NCBI RefSeq assembly: GCF_000308595.1
Contig: NZ_BAGA01000139.1
Coordinates: 39,191-103,190, forward strand
Source: Nocardia higoensis NBRC 100133
GTDB taxonomy: Bacteria; Actinomycetota; Actinomycetes; Mycobacteriales; Mycobacteriaceae
Direction: 5' to 3'
Length of the DNA: 64,000 nucleotides
Below, piece by piece: positions 8,633-18,300 of the stretch (the stretch's first letter is position 1; each line of letters begins with the position of its first letter). A model generated the notes under the pieces. It was not told where the DNA came from and ran no database searches. It saw nothing but the letters and a program-made list of their open reading frames with translations. Both the position numbers and the translations under genes were made by a program.

Positions 8633-9796
8633 ATGGCCACAGGGGTGGGCCTGCGGATCGCCGATGACGGGTGCACGGCCGCCGTCCTCACCGACGTCGG
8701 CGAACTGCACTACATCGAGCGCGACTGCGTGCTGCACATGTCCGACGACGGCGATACCGTCCTCGGCGGCCCCGCGCCCGACGGTCCGGCGCACACCATC
8801 TCCGGCTTCGTGGCCAAGCTGGGTGATCCGGCGGGCATCCCGGTCGACGACGGCGAGGCCTATCGCGCCGAAGATCTGGTGGCCACCGCCCTGTTCTGCC
8901 TGATCAACCTCACCACCGAGCACCTCGCCGGGGCGGCGGAGTTCTACGCCACCCATCCCGGCGACTGGCCCGCCGAGTACGTGCAGGCGCTGCGCGAGGC
9001 GCTGGACTATCTCGGGCTCAAGGCGGTGGTGCTGGCCAGCGAGGCCGACCTGCCCTCGGCCGAATCCGGCGCCCCCGGCAAGGCCTTCGCCTACGACGCC
9101 GCACGAGCCGCCCTGACCGCCGTGCTCGCCACCCCGGCCGGCCTGACCCCGCCGGACCCCACCACGGCGGAGAACTCCACGGTGGTCACCGACATCATTC
9201 CCGCGGTCGTCACACCCGAGCCCCAGCAGGCGTACTCGGCCGCGATGCCTGCCGCCGGATCGGTTGTGCCCGTGGTCGTTTCCGCCCCCGGGCAGCCGAC
9301 CACCGCCGGTCCGACCGCGACCATCGCCGAACCGCAGACCGTCGGTCCACCGCCCGAGGCCGCGCAGCCACAGGACAAGCCGGGCAAACGGGTGCCGATG
9401 CTGGTCGCGGTGGCCGCGCTGGCCGGACTCGCGCTCGGCGGCGTCGGCGTAGCGGTGCTGTTCCAAGGTGAGCAGTCCCCCGCGCCGCCGAATTTCCCCG
9501 ACGCCAAATCGGGCGCGTCCAGTACCTTCGCCCCGCCGCCGCCCACGCTCGCGACCTCGATGCTCCTCCCGCTGGAGCCCGCGCAGCCACCCGCCCCCGA
9601 GTCGACGACCGAGGCGCCGACCACCACCGAGGCGCCGACGACCACCCCGGAACCGACCACGACGACGCCACCGGTCACCACCACCCGGGAGCCCACCACC
9701 ACGCAGCCGACCACGACCACCCGGCGCAACCCGTTCGTGCCGTACGACCCCGGAACCGACGACTGGCGCACCCCGTACTGGCGTCAGGACCGCTGA
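8633..9796 (+). CDS. Membrane protein with short Hsp70-like N-terminal domain and Thr/Pro-rich tail
   Basis: 387 residues from the ATG at 8633 (GAGG seven bases upstream; a GTG one codon earlier is possible). Residues 1-160 resemble the first lobe of Hsp70-like proteins or the mycobacterial DUF7159-type domain (GVGLRIADDGCTAAVL, then HPGDWPAEYV and VVLASEADLPSAE), but no phosphate-2 or adenosine motif is present, so ATP hydrolysis is unlikely. A transmembrane helix (LVAVAALAGLALGGVGVAVL, about 262-281) is followed by an extended tail with many TTEAPTTT-type repeats ending FVPYDPGTDDWRTPYW. It starts 39 bp after iniR and is probably the last gene of that operon. Function unknown; possibly an accessory to the upstream Hsp70-like protein. 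Confidence 0.68.
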   Translation: MATGVGLRIADDGCTAAVLTDVGELHYIERDCVLHMSDDGDTVLGGPAPDGPAHTISGFVAKLGDPAGIPVDDGEAYRAEDLVATALFCLINLTTEHLAGAAEFYATHPGDWPAEYVQALREALDYLGLKAVVLASEADLPSAESGAPGKAFAYDAARAALTAVLATPAGLTPPDPTTAENSTVVTDIIPAVVTPEPQQAYSAAMPAAGSVVPVVVSAPGQPTTAGPTATIAEPQTVGPPPEAAQPQDKPGKRVPMLVAVAALAGLALGGVGVAVLFQGEQSPAPPNFPDAKSGASSTFAPPPPTLATSMLLPLEPAQPPAPESTTEAPTTTEAPTTTPEPTTTTPPVTTTREPTTTQPTTTTRRNPFVPYDPGTDDWRTPYWRQDR

Positions 9797-9995
9797 CCGC
9801 CGGGCGTCCGACGCGGTGACTGAGACAGTCGCCGACCACAGAACGCGGTTTGTGCCCTAGAGTGTGTCGCTGACCGTAGTCGCGGCCGTCAGGCCGGCGC
9901 ACGGTCGAGCTGGACCACCTCTGTGCGCCAACGGATTCGCCACCGCTGGCCCACGGATTCACCTGGCACGCCTCGCGTGCCGACGAAGGGACTTC

Positions 9996-11351
9996 ATGCG
10001 CAAGTTGGTGGCGCGTCGCGCCGCGGTCAGGGCAGCTTCCCTCGGAGTCGCCGCGACCGTTCTCCTGGCCCCCTTGTCCGGCACCGCGAGCGCGAATCCC
10101 GCGCCGGGACAGCTCAGCGCAGATGCTCTGCCCGCCGAACTGGTGGAAGCGATTTCGCGTGATCTGCGGATGACTCCGACGGAGTATCTCGACCGCGCCG
10201 CCCGCGCCCAGCAGTTGCGCACCTACGCCAGCGACTTCCGCGCCGAACGGCCGGACCAATTCGCCGGCGCGTGGATCGCCGCCGACGGCAAGCCGGTGAT
10301 CGCGGTGACCTCCGCCGACGCCGCGCGCATCGCCACCGCCGACGGCTACCTGGCGCACCTCGCGCCGGTCTCCGCCGACAGCCTGGAAGATTCGCTGACC
10401 CAGCTCGCCCAGTGGATGAGCGGCCTGCCGCGCGAGCTGTCCTCGGTGATCAACTCGGTGGCCATCGACTTCCTCAACAGCCAGTTGGTGGTCAGTGTCG
10501 CCAACACCCCGGCCGGGCACATGCTCAACCTGCCGACCCTGATCGCCAACATCAAGGTCATCCTCACCCCGGAGAGCGGCGGCCCGGTCGAGCGGCGGCC
10601 GATGGGCGGCGACACCTACATCACCGCGGCGCACGGCCTGCAGGACGACAACCTGCTCGGCGTCGACGTCTGCTCGTTCGGCTTCAACAGCGTCGACGCG
10701 GCCGGCAACGCGCTGAACATCAGTGCCGGACACTGCAATCCGAACATCGACGAGTCCGATCAGCACGCGTCGGTGTACCTGCCGAACGTCCGGGACATCA
10801 CCAACAGCCCCGAACTCGGCTCCTTCGCGCGCGCCCGGCTCGGCGGACCGGCCGCACTGGACTACTCGGTCATCCAGCTCAACAGCACCGCCGTCGGCGG
10901 CGGCATGGACCGTCCGGTCGTGCGCGGCGCCAACGGCACCACGCTGACCGTCACCGGCACCGCCGAGCCGATCATCGGCGCGCCGGTCTGCAAGTCGGGC
11001 CAGACCTCCACCTTCACCTGCGGCTTCGTGGTCGCCGACCGGGTGGAGACCCAGCTCTACACCGCCGACGGCGACAGCCGCACCATCCGCGGCTTCGCCA
11101 GCTCGGCCTGCACGCTCGGCGGCGACAGCGGCGGCGCGATCGTGACCGGGACCCTGGCGCTCGGCATCACCAGCGGCTCCAACGCCGCCGACGCCCCGGA
11201 CTGCAACGAGGCCAATATCGCGCTCGCGCCCTACGGCGGCACCGCCACCCTCGGCATCCCGATCCGCTCGATCCTGGCCGATATCGACGCCACTTCCGGC
11301 GGCGGCCTCGGCAGCGGCATCCAGGTCCGCACGGGCGTGAACGCGAGCTGA
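9996..11351 (+). CDS. Secreted chymotrypsin-fold serine protease, alpha-lytic/streptogrisin type (copy 1)
   Basis: 451 residues. The ATG at 9996 has GAAGGG five bases upstream and gives a clean signal peptide (twin Arg/Lys start, hydrophobic core, ASA cleavage near residue 31); the longer open frame begins with unlikely sequence. Residues 35-200 look like the alpha-lytic-type prodomain (ELVEAISRDL...YLDRAARAQQL). The catalytic part shows His in NISAGHC (about 245), Asp in ALDYSVIQ and Ser in GGDSGGAIVTG (about 378), with paired cysteines. A possible -10 (TAGAGT) lies at 9858-9863. Substrate unknown. It forms a tandem pair with the next gene. Confidence 0.85.
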   Translation: MRKLVARRAAVRAASLGVAATVLLAPLSGTASANPAPGQLSADALPAELVEAISRDLRMTPTEYLDRAARAQQLRTYASDFRAERPDQFAGAWIAADGKPVIAVTSADAARIATADGYLAHLAPVSADSLEDSLTQLAQWMSGLPRELSSVINSVAIDFLNSQLVVSVANTPAGHMLNLPTLIANIKVILTPESGGPVERRPMGGDTYITAAHGLQDDNLLGVDVCSFGFNSVDAAGNALNISAGHCNPNIDESDQHASVYLPNVRDITNSPELGSFARARLGGPAALDYSVIQLNSTAVGGGMDRPVVRGANGTTLTVTGTAEPIIGAPVCKSGQTSTFTCGFVVADRVETQLYTADGDSRTIRGFASSACTLGGDSGGAIVTGTLALGITSGSNAADAPDCNEANIALAPYGGTATLGIPIRSILADIDATSGGGLGSGIQVRTGVNAS

Positions 11352-11372
11352 TATCGGACCGCACGGTATGAG

Positions 11373-11401
11373 TGGGCACAGCGGCCTCGACCCCATATAG
11401 T
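11373..11401 (+). promoter_or_regulatory. Promoter for the second protease gene (leaderless)
   Basis: TGGGCA (11373-11378) and TATAGT (11396-11401) are separated by exactly 17 bp, and the ATG at 11408 begins six bases after the -10 box, so the transcript should start at or next to the start codon. Confidence 0.65.
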
Positions 11402-11407
11402 CGCTTC

Positions 11408-12739
11408 ATGCTCCTGTCACGGATGGGTCGACTCAGGCCGGCACGACATTCCGCACTACGAAAGTCGGTGATCGCCGCTTCGGCGGCGATCCTGCTGTTC
11501 GGCCCCACAGCCGCTGTGGCCTCCGCCGAACCGGATGCCGGAAACAGCGTCGAGCTGCCCGCCGAACTGGTGGAAGCGCTCGGCCGCGATCTGAAGATCT
11601 CGGCCGAGGACTACCTCGCGCGGGCCGACCTCGCCCAGCAGGTTGCCGCCTTCGCCACCACCGCGCAGCGTCAGTACCCGCAGGTGTTCGCCGGATCCTG
11701 GCTCGACGACGCGGGCAAGGCCGTCGTCGCGCTCGCCCAGGGTCCCGGCGCCGAGGAGGCTCGCGTGGCCGCCGAGTCCGCCGGCTTCCAGGTGCGCAAT
11801 GTGGCCAAGAGCGAGGCCACTCTGCGCGGCGAGAAGTCCGCGTTCGAGCGCTGGCTGGAGACCCAGCCCGAGGCCGTGTCCACGCTGATCCGCGGCGTGG
11901 TCATCGACACCGTCAACAACAGCATCGCGGTGCGCGTCGACCAGGCGGGCGTGCCGATGCCCAGCTTCATCGATCCCGCGCGGGTCATCGTGATCGCTCC
12001 GCCGGTGGCCGCCGAACCGCTGCCCTCGGCCACCCCCATCGCGAGCGAGCTCAACCGCGGCTCGGTGACCGGCGGCGACGGCTTCACCTCCGCGGGCAGC
12101 CAGTCCTCGCTGCGCTGCTCGTTCGGCTTCAACGCCACCGACTCCTCGGGCGCCCCGGTCAACATCTCGGCCGGCCACTGCGACCCGGAGATCGGCGCCG
12201 CGGGCACCGCGAACGCCGCGGTCGTGCACGAACTGCTGGCGGGCGACACTTCCGGTGCGCGGCTCGGCTCGTTCCAGAAGTCGGTACTCGGCTCGCAGGA
12301 CTACTCGATCATCCGCATCGACGACGCGGTCGCCGGCCGCTTCGCCAACAACGGGATCCGCGTGCCCGGCGCCACCCCGGTCCGCGTCGAGGGCGTGGCC
12401 GTCCCGGTCGTCGGCGCTCCGGTCTGCAAGGCGGGCTCGCGCACCGGCTTCAGCTGCGGCATCGTCAATGCCGTCGACCAGACCGTTCAGGTCGGCGACC
12501 GGCTGCTCACCCAGAGCTTCTCGGCCAACATCTGCGCGCTGCCCGGTGACAGCGGCGGCCCGATCGTCACCGGCCGCCTCGCGCTCGGCATCTCCAGCGC
12601 CTCCTCGGTGGCCGACTATCCGATCTGCGCCATCCCGAATCTGATCGGTGCGCTCACCGGCAATGCGCCGCAGCTGTTCGCGCAGCCGGTCTCGGTGGTG
12701 CTCTCCGACAACCCCGGGCTGCGCATCCGCACCGAGTGA
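11408..12739 (+). CDS. Secreted chymotrypsin-fold serine protease, alpha-lytic/streptogrisin type (copy 2)
   Basis: 443 residues, paralogous to the protease just upstream along its whole length: signal peptide (SVIAASAAILLFGPTAAVASA), prodomain beginning ELPAELVEALGRDLKISAEDYL, then catalytic His in NISAGHC, Asp in SQDYSIIRI and Ser in LPGDSGGPIVTG. The start at 11408 is chosen because a promoter -10 box ends six bases before it; an ATG 15 bases further on would still give a signal peptide. It has its own promoter and is followed by a strong terminator, so the two proteases can be expressed separately. Substrate not predictable from sequence. Confidence 0.85.
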   Translation: MLLSRMGRLRPARHSALRKSVIAASAAILLFGPTAAVASAEPDAGNSVELPAELVEALGRDLKISAEDYLARADLAQQVAAFATTAQRQYPQVFAGSWLDDAGKAVVALAQGPGAEEARVAAESAGFQVRNVAKSEATLRGEKSAFERWLETQPEAVSTLIRGVVIDTVNNSIAVRVDQAGVPMPSFIDPARVIVIAPPVAAEPLPSATPIASELNRGSVTGGDGFTSAGSQSSLRCSFGFNATDSSGAPVNISAGHCDPEIGAAGTANAAVVHELLAGDTSGARLGSFQKSVLGSQDYSIIRIDDAVAGRFANNGIRVPGATPVRVEGVAVPVVGAPVCKAGSRTGFSCGIVNAVDQTVQVGDRLLTQSFSANICALPGDSGGPIVTGRLALGISSASSVADYPICAIPNLIGALTGNAPQLFAQPVSVVLSDNPGLRIRTE

Positions 12740-12755
12740 CACCACAGCATCGCTG

Positions 12756-12788
12756 AAAAGGCCGCCCGCTGCGCGCGAGCGGCCTTTT
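12756..12788 (+). terminator. Rho-independent terminator after the protease pair
   Basis: AAAAGGCCGC (12756-12765) pairs with GCGGCCTTTT (12779-12788), giving a 10-bp stem ending in a T run, 17 bp after the stop codon. Confidence 0.85.
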
Positions 12789-12880
12789 CGCTGTCTCGGG
12801 CAGGCACTGTACTGCCCTTCAGCACCTCGGCGGCAGGGAACCGATTTCGAGCCCGGCCGCGGTCCGGCATCCTGGATCGC

Positions 12881-13762
12881 ATGTGTCTGGTGCTCATCGG
12901 CTGGCGAGTCCATCCGGAATATCGGTTGATCGTCGCGGCGAATCGCGACGAGTTCTACACCCGGCCCGCCGAGTCCGCCCGGTGGTGGCCGGAGATTCCC
13001 GGCTTGCTCGCCGGCCGGGATGTGGGCGCGCTCGACCGTGGGCCCGGTGATCCGCCCGGCACCTGGCTGGGGCTCTCCGGCCTCGGTCGGCACAGCCGGT
13101 TCGCCGCGGTCACCAATGTGCGCAATCCGAACAACGAACGCACCGGCGCACGCTCGCGGGGCGCGCTGCTGATGGATTTCCTGCGCGGCGCCCAGGACCG
13201 CAATCCGGAGCCGAACGTTTCGGGCCCCGGCCGCTACCTGACCGAGGTCGCCGCGGCACCGGACGACTACAACGGCTACAACGTCCTGGTCTCGGATCTG
13301 GCCGAGCTGTGGTGGCACTGCAATCGCAGCACCCGGCCGCCGCGGGCCCTGGCGCCGGGCTATCACGGGCTGTCCAACGGCCGGTTCGTCACCTCGGCCG
13401 CACCGGAGCCGGGGGCGATCGCCACCGCGCCCCACACCATCTGGCCGAAGGTCGGCGACGGACTTGCCGCGCTGCGCAAGGTGATCGAATCCGACCCCGC
13501 CGCGACCGAGCACTATTTCGATGTCCTCGCCGACCGCACCGAGGCGCCCGACGACCTGCTGCCCGACACCGGCGTCGGCTACGAGATGGAAAAGGCGCTC
13601 TCGGCCCGCTTCATCGCCAACGACCACCACGGAACCAGGGCGAGCACGGTGCTGCTGGTCCGGGAGGACGGCGGCTTCGAGTTCACCGAACGCTCGTTCG
13701 CGACCTTCGGCAGGCCGCTGGGCTCGGTCGCCTACACCGGCGAGCTGCCGCTACCCCACTGA
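12881..13762 (+). CDS. NRDE-family (TANGO2-like) protein
   Basis: 293 residues. The N-terminal Cys-2 and the motif AANRDEFYTRP (about 24-34) define the NRDE family, related to eukaryotic TANGO2 and to Ntn-type hydrolases; FAAVTNVRNP and NGYNVLVSDL are further conserved blocks. Bacterial function is not established; haem or acyl-CoA handling has been proposed for TANGO2. The ATG at 12881 has no clear ribosome site but CATCCT sits seven bases upstream, fitting a leaderless transcript. The gene stands alone between two terminators. Confidence 0.88.
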   Translation: MCLVLIGWRVHPEYRLIVAANRDEFYTRPAESARWWPEIPGLLAGRDVGALDRGPGDPPGTWLGLSGLGRHSRFAAVTNVRNPNNERTGARSRGALLMDFLRGAQDRNPEPNVSGPGRYLTEVAAAPDDYNGYNVLVSDLAELWWHCNRSTRPPRALAPGYHGLSNGRFVTSAAPEPGAIATAPHTIWPKVGDGLAALRKVIESDPAATEHYFDVLADRTEAPDDLLPDTGVGYEMEKALSARFIANDHHGTRASTVLLVREDGGFEFTERSFATFGRPLGSVAYTGELPLPH

Positions 13763-14034
13763 TCACCCGGCCGGTCGGTCACCAGGCGACCACCCGCCGA
13801 TGCGGATCTCCGCCGCACTGCTCCCCTTCCGGGCGCTTCGCCGGGTGCGTGGCGGCCGGCTGCGATATGTGCCCGGCTGCGCGGTGCCCGGCTGGGGCAG
13901 TACGCGAGGACGGCGCTGGATCGCCACCGCGCCGCCGAACGACCTCACAACTGTTGCTCGGTGTCGACTGCTCGCGGGCGCACCCACGATGTGCGCGGTG
14001 CACGACATCGGCCGGCGGCGCTGCGGCCGGGAAC
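13763..14034. other. Intergenic stretch without a supported gene
   Basis: Open frames on both strands here lack a ribosome site and give Arg/Ala-rich, uncharacteristic peptides. I see no repeat or known element before the terminator that follows. Confidence 0.5.
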
Positions 14035-14073
14035 GCGAAAGGCCCGCTCCGGCAGTCGGAACGGGCCTTTCGC
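14035..14073 (-). terminator. Terminator of the secreted glycine-zipper protein gene
   Basis: GCGAAAGGCCCG and its complement CGGGCCTTTCGC frame a short loop, just beyond the stop codon of the leftward gene that ends at 14090. Confidence 0.8.
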
Positions 14074-14089
14074 GGGTCGTGCGGCCGAA

Positions 14090-14866
14090 CTACTTCGGCT
14101 GCTCCGCGCCCTCGGCGGGAGCGGCCGGCTTGTCGGCCCACTGGGTGGTGCCCTCGGGGGCGTTGAAGGTGTTGATCAGCTCGATGCCCGCGGCGAGCAG
14201 GGTCGGGCCGCCGACGGCGACGGTGCCCAGGATGCCGCCGACGCCCGCGCCGGTGAGCAGGCCCGGGACGCAGCCGGCCGCGATGGTCGCGATGCAGCCG
14301 ATGGCCGCGCCCACGGCGGTGCCGACGAAGCTGCCGATCGCGGTGCCGATACCGAACTTGCTGGAGAAGTCGTTCTGCGCGCGCTGGTTCTCCACGGCGG
14401 AGGCGACCGGCTTGACCGCCAGCGGCTTGTCACCGAGGTTCAGGCCCGCCGGCTTCTCCGGGGTGATCTCCAGGACGGTGCCGTCCTCGACGATCTCGGA
14501 CTTGACCGGGATCGGCGTGCCGAGCACGTCGAAGACCAGCGGGAGCTGGAGCACGAGGTTGCCGGTTTCGTCCTTGATCTCGGCGACGGGCGTCGCCTCG
14601 GCCAGCTTCGCCGGATCGTCCTGATCCTCGGCCGCGATCGGCTCGAGGACCTTGCTCGGATCGAAGGGCGCGCCCGGCTGGACGTCGACGTAGATCAGCG
14701 AGAAGGTGCCCCCACGCAGCTTCGTCACGATCGTCTGGTCGACCATCTTGACCGAGTAGTCGACCTCGGGAGCAGCCGGAGCCGGGTCGGCGTACGACAC
14801 ACCGGCGCCAACCGTCATCGCGCCGGCGACCAGTGCCGCCGCCGCGGCGCTCTTCCGGAAATTCAA
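14090..14866 (-). CDS. Secreted protein with C-terminal glycine-zipper region
   Basis: 258 residues from a TTG start with AGGAC six bases upstream. A signal peptide (AAAAALVAGAMTVGAGVSYA) is followed by a soluble domain of about 130 residues (DYSVKMVDQTIVTKLRGGTF, LQLPLVFDVLG) and then a hydrophobic stretch with two cysteines, rich in small residues (GTAIGSFVGTAVGAAIGCIA), a glycine-zipper pattern that could insert into a membrane. The end is charged and Pro/Ala-rich. Similar proteins occur in Nocardia and Rhodococcus as uncharacterised secreted proteins (I recall DUF8020). Its upstream region is shared with the divergent Fe-S oxidoreductase gene. Confidence 0.75.
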   Translation of the reverse strand: MNFRKSAAAAALVAGAMTVGAGVSYADPAPAAPEVDYSVKMVDQTIVTKLRGGTFSLIYVDVQPGAPFDPSKVLEPIAAEDQDDPAKLAEATPVAEIKDETGNLVLQLPLVFDVLGTPIPVKSEIVEDGTVLEITPEKPAGLNLGDKPLAVKPVASAVENQRAQNDFSSKFGIGTAIGSFVGTAVGAAIGCIATIAAGCVPGLLTGAGVGGILGTVAVGGPTLLAAGIELINTFNAPEGTTQWADKPAAPAEGAEQPK

Positions 14867-15199
14867 TTCGATGTCCTATCCAGTAGGGGTCACGATGGTC
14901 AGCACGCGCGAGAACTCACTCGATCCGAAATGTGGTCTGTCACTTCGGATTCTCCCCGAGCAGCGTGGATGTGACCATTGCGAACAAGTCGTCGGTAGCG
15001 TAACCGACCGGACAGCGGAATGCGATATACCCCACGAAATCCGCGAACTAAGCGTGTCCTTATCACGAAGACCGCCAACAGGCGCGTTTACGGTGGACAA
15101 AGCCCGGACACACAGGACATAACGACTTGTGTGAGATCGATCACTGGCTCGCGGCGGCTAGATGCCCAGTATGCGGGCCTGCAGGTCAGCAACGGATCG

Positions 15200-15237
15200 T
15201 ACAATGGACGGGGTAAGTTACCGGTGGGTAACTTACC
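15200..15237 (+). promoter_or_regulatory. Promoter and quadruple half-site operator of the Fe-S oxidoreductase gene
   Basis: TACAAT (15200-15205) is a good -10 box. At the expected start site lie two palindromes, GGTAAGTTACC (15212-15222) and GGTAACTTACC (15227-15237), separated by GGTG and perfect inverted copies of each other, giving four GGTAA/TTACC half-sites. The layout fits repression by a TetR- or GntR-like factor binding as two dimers. The other 400 bases between 14867 and 15313 show no gene. Confidence 0.6.
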
Positions 15238-15313
15238 GGCGGTTACGATACGAGCCGACCGGTCGGCGCACGTCGGCCACACGCTCGTGTTGCCTCGAAA
15301 GAAAGGTCGCGAC

Positions 15314-18300
15314 ATGAATGCCCTGACAGTGACGCTGGGCACGATTGGGGCGGCGCTCAGCCTCTTGTGTTGGGTGTCGTTCTTCGGCGGCGTCGGGAAT
15401 ATCGTGCGGACCATCAGACTCGGGCAGTCCGCGCCCGACCGTTGGCGGCCGTTCTTCCCGCGGTTCAAGCAGATGATCATCGAGTTCCTCGCGCACACCC
15501 GGATGAACAAGTTCCGGACCGTTGGCTGGGCGCACTGGCTGGTGATGATCGGCTTCCTCGGCGGCTTCATCCTCTTCTTCGAGGCCTACGGCCAGACGAT
15601 CGACCCCGAGTTCCACTGGCCGATCATCGGCAATCTGGCGATCTACCACCTGTGGGACGAGATCCTCGGCATCGGCACCGTGGTCGGCATCCTGACGCTG
15701 ATCGTCATCCGTCAGCTGAACCACCCGCGCGACCCCGAGCGGCTCTCCCGCTTCAGTGGCTCCAAGTTCGGCCCCGCGTACGTCATCGAGTCCATCGTCC
15801 TCGTCGAGGGCCTGGGCATGATCTTCGTCAAGGCGGGCAAGATCGCCACCTACGGTCACGCGAACCCGGCCACCGACTTCTTCACCATGCGCGTGGCCGA
15901 GCTGCTGCCCGCGAGCCCGACGATGATCTCGGTCTTCGCCTTCTTCAAGCTCATGTCCGGCAGCCTGTTCCTGCTGCTGGTCGGTCGCAACCTGACGTGG
16001 GGCGTTGCCTGGCACCGGTTCGCGGCGTTCCCGAACATCTACTTCAAGCGTGACGAGGACGGCGGCGTCGCCCTCGGCCCGGCCCGTCCGATGATGTCGG
16101 CGGGCAAGGCGCTCACCATGGACAACGTCGACCCCGACACCGACACCCTCGGCGCGGGCAAGTTCGAGGACTTCACCTGGAAGGGCATCCTCGACTTCAC
16201 CACCTGCACCGAGTGCGGTCGCTGCCAGTCGCAGTGCCCCGCCTGGAACACCGGCAAGCCGCTCTCGCCCAAGCTGCTGATCATGTCGCTGCGCGACCAC
16301 GGTTATGCCAAGGCCCCTTACCTGCTGGCGGGCGGCCGCAAGGACATGGGCGGCGACGAGATCGGCCTGGTCGACGCCGACGGCAAGCCGGACGAAGCCG
16401 CGCTGGCCAAGATCCCCGAGGCCGCGCGCGCCGAGGCCGAGCGGCCGCTGGTCGGCGGCGAGGACGTCAACGGCATCATCGATCCCGAGGTGCTGTGGAG
16501 CTGCACCACCTGTGGCGCCTGCGTCGAGCAGTGCCCGGTGGACATCGAGCACGTCGACCACATCATCGACATGCGCCGCTACCAGGTGCTCATCGAGTCG
16601 GACTTCCCCTCCGAGCTGGCCGGTCTGTTCAAGAACCTGGAGAACAAGGGCAATCCCTGGGGCCAGAACGCCAAGGATCGCCTGAACTGGATCAACGAGG
16701 TCGACTTCGACATCCCGGTCTTCGGCCAGGACGCCGACAGCTTCGACGGCTACGAGTACCTGTTCTGGGTCGGCTGCGCGGGCGCCTACGAGGACCGCGC
16801 CAAGAAGACCACCAAGGCCGTGGCCGAGCTGCTCGCCACCGCGGGCGTGAAGTTCATGGTGCTGGGCCAGGAAGAGACCTGCACCGGCGACTCGGCGCGC
16901 CGCGCGGGCAACGAGTTCCTGTTCCAGCAGCTGGCCATGCAGAACATCGAGCTGCTGAACTCGGTGTTCGAGGGCGTCGAGGATCGCAAGAAGAAGATCG
17001 TCGTCACCTGTGCGCACTGCTTCAACGCGCTGAACAACGAGTACCCGCAGGTCGGCGGCACCTACGAGGTCGTGCACCACACCCAGCTGCTCAACCGCCT
17101 GGTGCGGCAGAAGAAGCTGGTCCCGGTGGCCTCGGTGTCGCAGAACGTCACCTACCACGACCCCTGCTACCTGGGCCGCCACAACAAGATCTACAACGCG
17201 CCGCGTGAGCTGATGGAGGCCTCGGGCTCCAAGCTGGTGGAGATGCCCCGCCACGGCGAGCGTTCCATGTGCTGTGGCGCCGGTGGCGCGCGCATGTGGA
17301 TGGAGGAGCAACTCGGCAAGCGCGTCAACATCGACCGCGTGGACGAGGCGCTGTCCACCTCGCCCGCCAAGATCGCGACCGGCTGCCCGTTCTGCCGCGT
17401 CATGCTCACCGACGGCGTCACCGCCCGTCAGGAGAAGGGCGAGGGCGAAGGCGTCGAGGTCGTCGACGTGGCCCAGCTGATGCTCGACTCCATCGAGCGC
17501 ATCGATGTGGCGAAGCTGAGCGAGAACCTGGTCGTCGTCCAGGAGCCGAAGGTCGAGGCCGAGCCCGAACCCGCTGTGGCCGCGACGGTCACCGAGGCCG
17601 AGGCTCCCGCTGCCGCCGAGGCCGCGCCTGCCGGCGGCGGTCTGGCCATGAAGGGCGGCAAGGCGCCCGGCGGCGGCGGACTCGCCATGAAGGGCCCCGC
17701 CAAGGCCCCCGGCGGCGGTGGTCTCGGCATGAAGGGCGCCGCCAAGGCCCCCGGTGCCAAGTCCGCCGACTCGCCTGCCGAGGCATCCACCGCCACCGAG
17801 GCCGCGCCCGCCAAGGGCCTGGCCATGAAGGGCCCCGCGAAGGCGCCCGGCAAGGGACTCGGCATGAAGGGCGCCGCCAAGGCCCCGGGCGCCAAGGCCG
17901 CCGACTCGCCCGACGGGGCGTCGACCGCCGCCGAGGCCAAGCCCGCCAAGGGCCTGGCCATGAAGGGCCCGGCCAAGGCGCCCGGCAAGGGACTCGGCAT
18001 GAAGGGCGTCGCCAAGGCGCCCGGCGCGAAGGCCGCCGCTCCGGCCGCGGAATCGGCTCCGGCCGAGACCGCACCCGCCACGGCGACGGCTTCGGCTGCC
18101 GCCGAGACGCTTCCGTCCAAGCCCGCCAAGGGCCTGGCCATGAAGTCCGGCTTCAAGCGCCCCGGCCCCAAGGCCCCTGGCGCCACGGCAGCGGCTCCCG
18201 AGGCGCCGGCCACGGATTCGGCTCCCGCCGACGCGGCTCCGGCCGCGGAGACCGTTTCGGCGACGGAAACCCCCGCCGCCGAGACGGCTTCGGCTCCCAC

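Noticed and set aside
11456..13630. Very long minus-strand frame across the second protease and NRDE genes
   Set aside because: Antisense shadow of two well-supported genes; composition is Gly/Arg/His-rich without motifs.
13763..14034. Small plus-strand frame starting MRISAALLPFRALRRVRG
   Set aside because: No ribosome site or -10 box, Arg-rich, and it runs into the terminator of the opposing gene.
15233..17311. Minus-strand frame of 692 codons opposite the Fe-S oxidoreductase
   Set aside because: Shadow of a gene with clear cysteine motifs on the plus strand.
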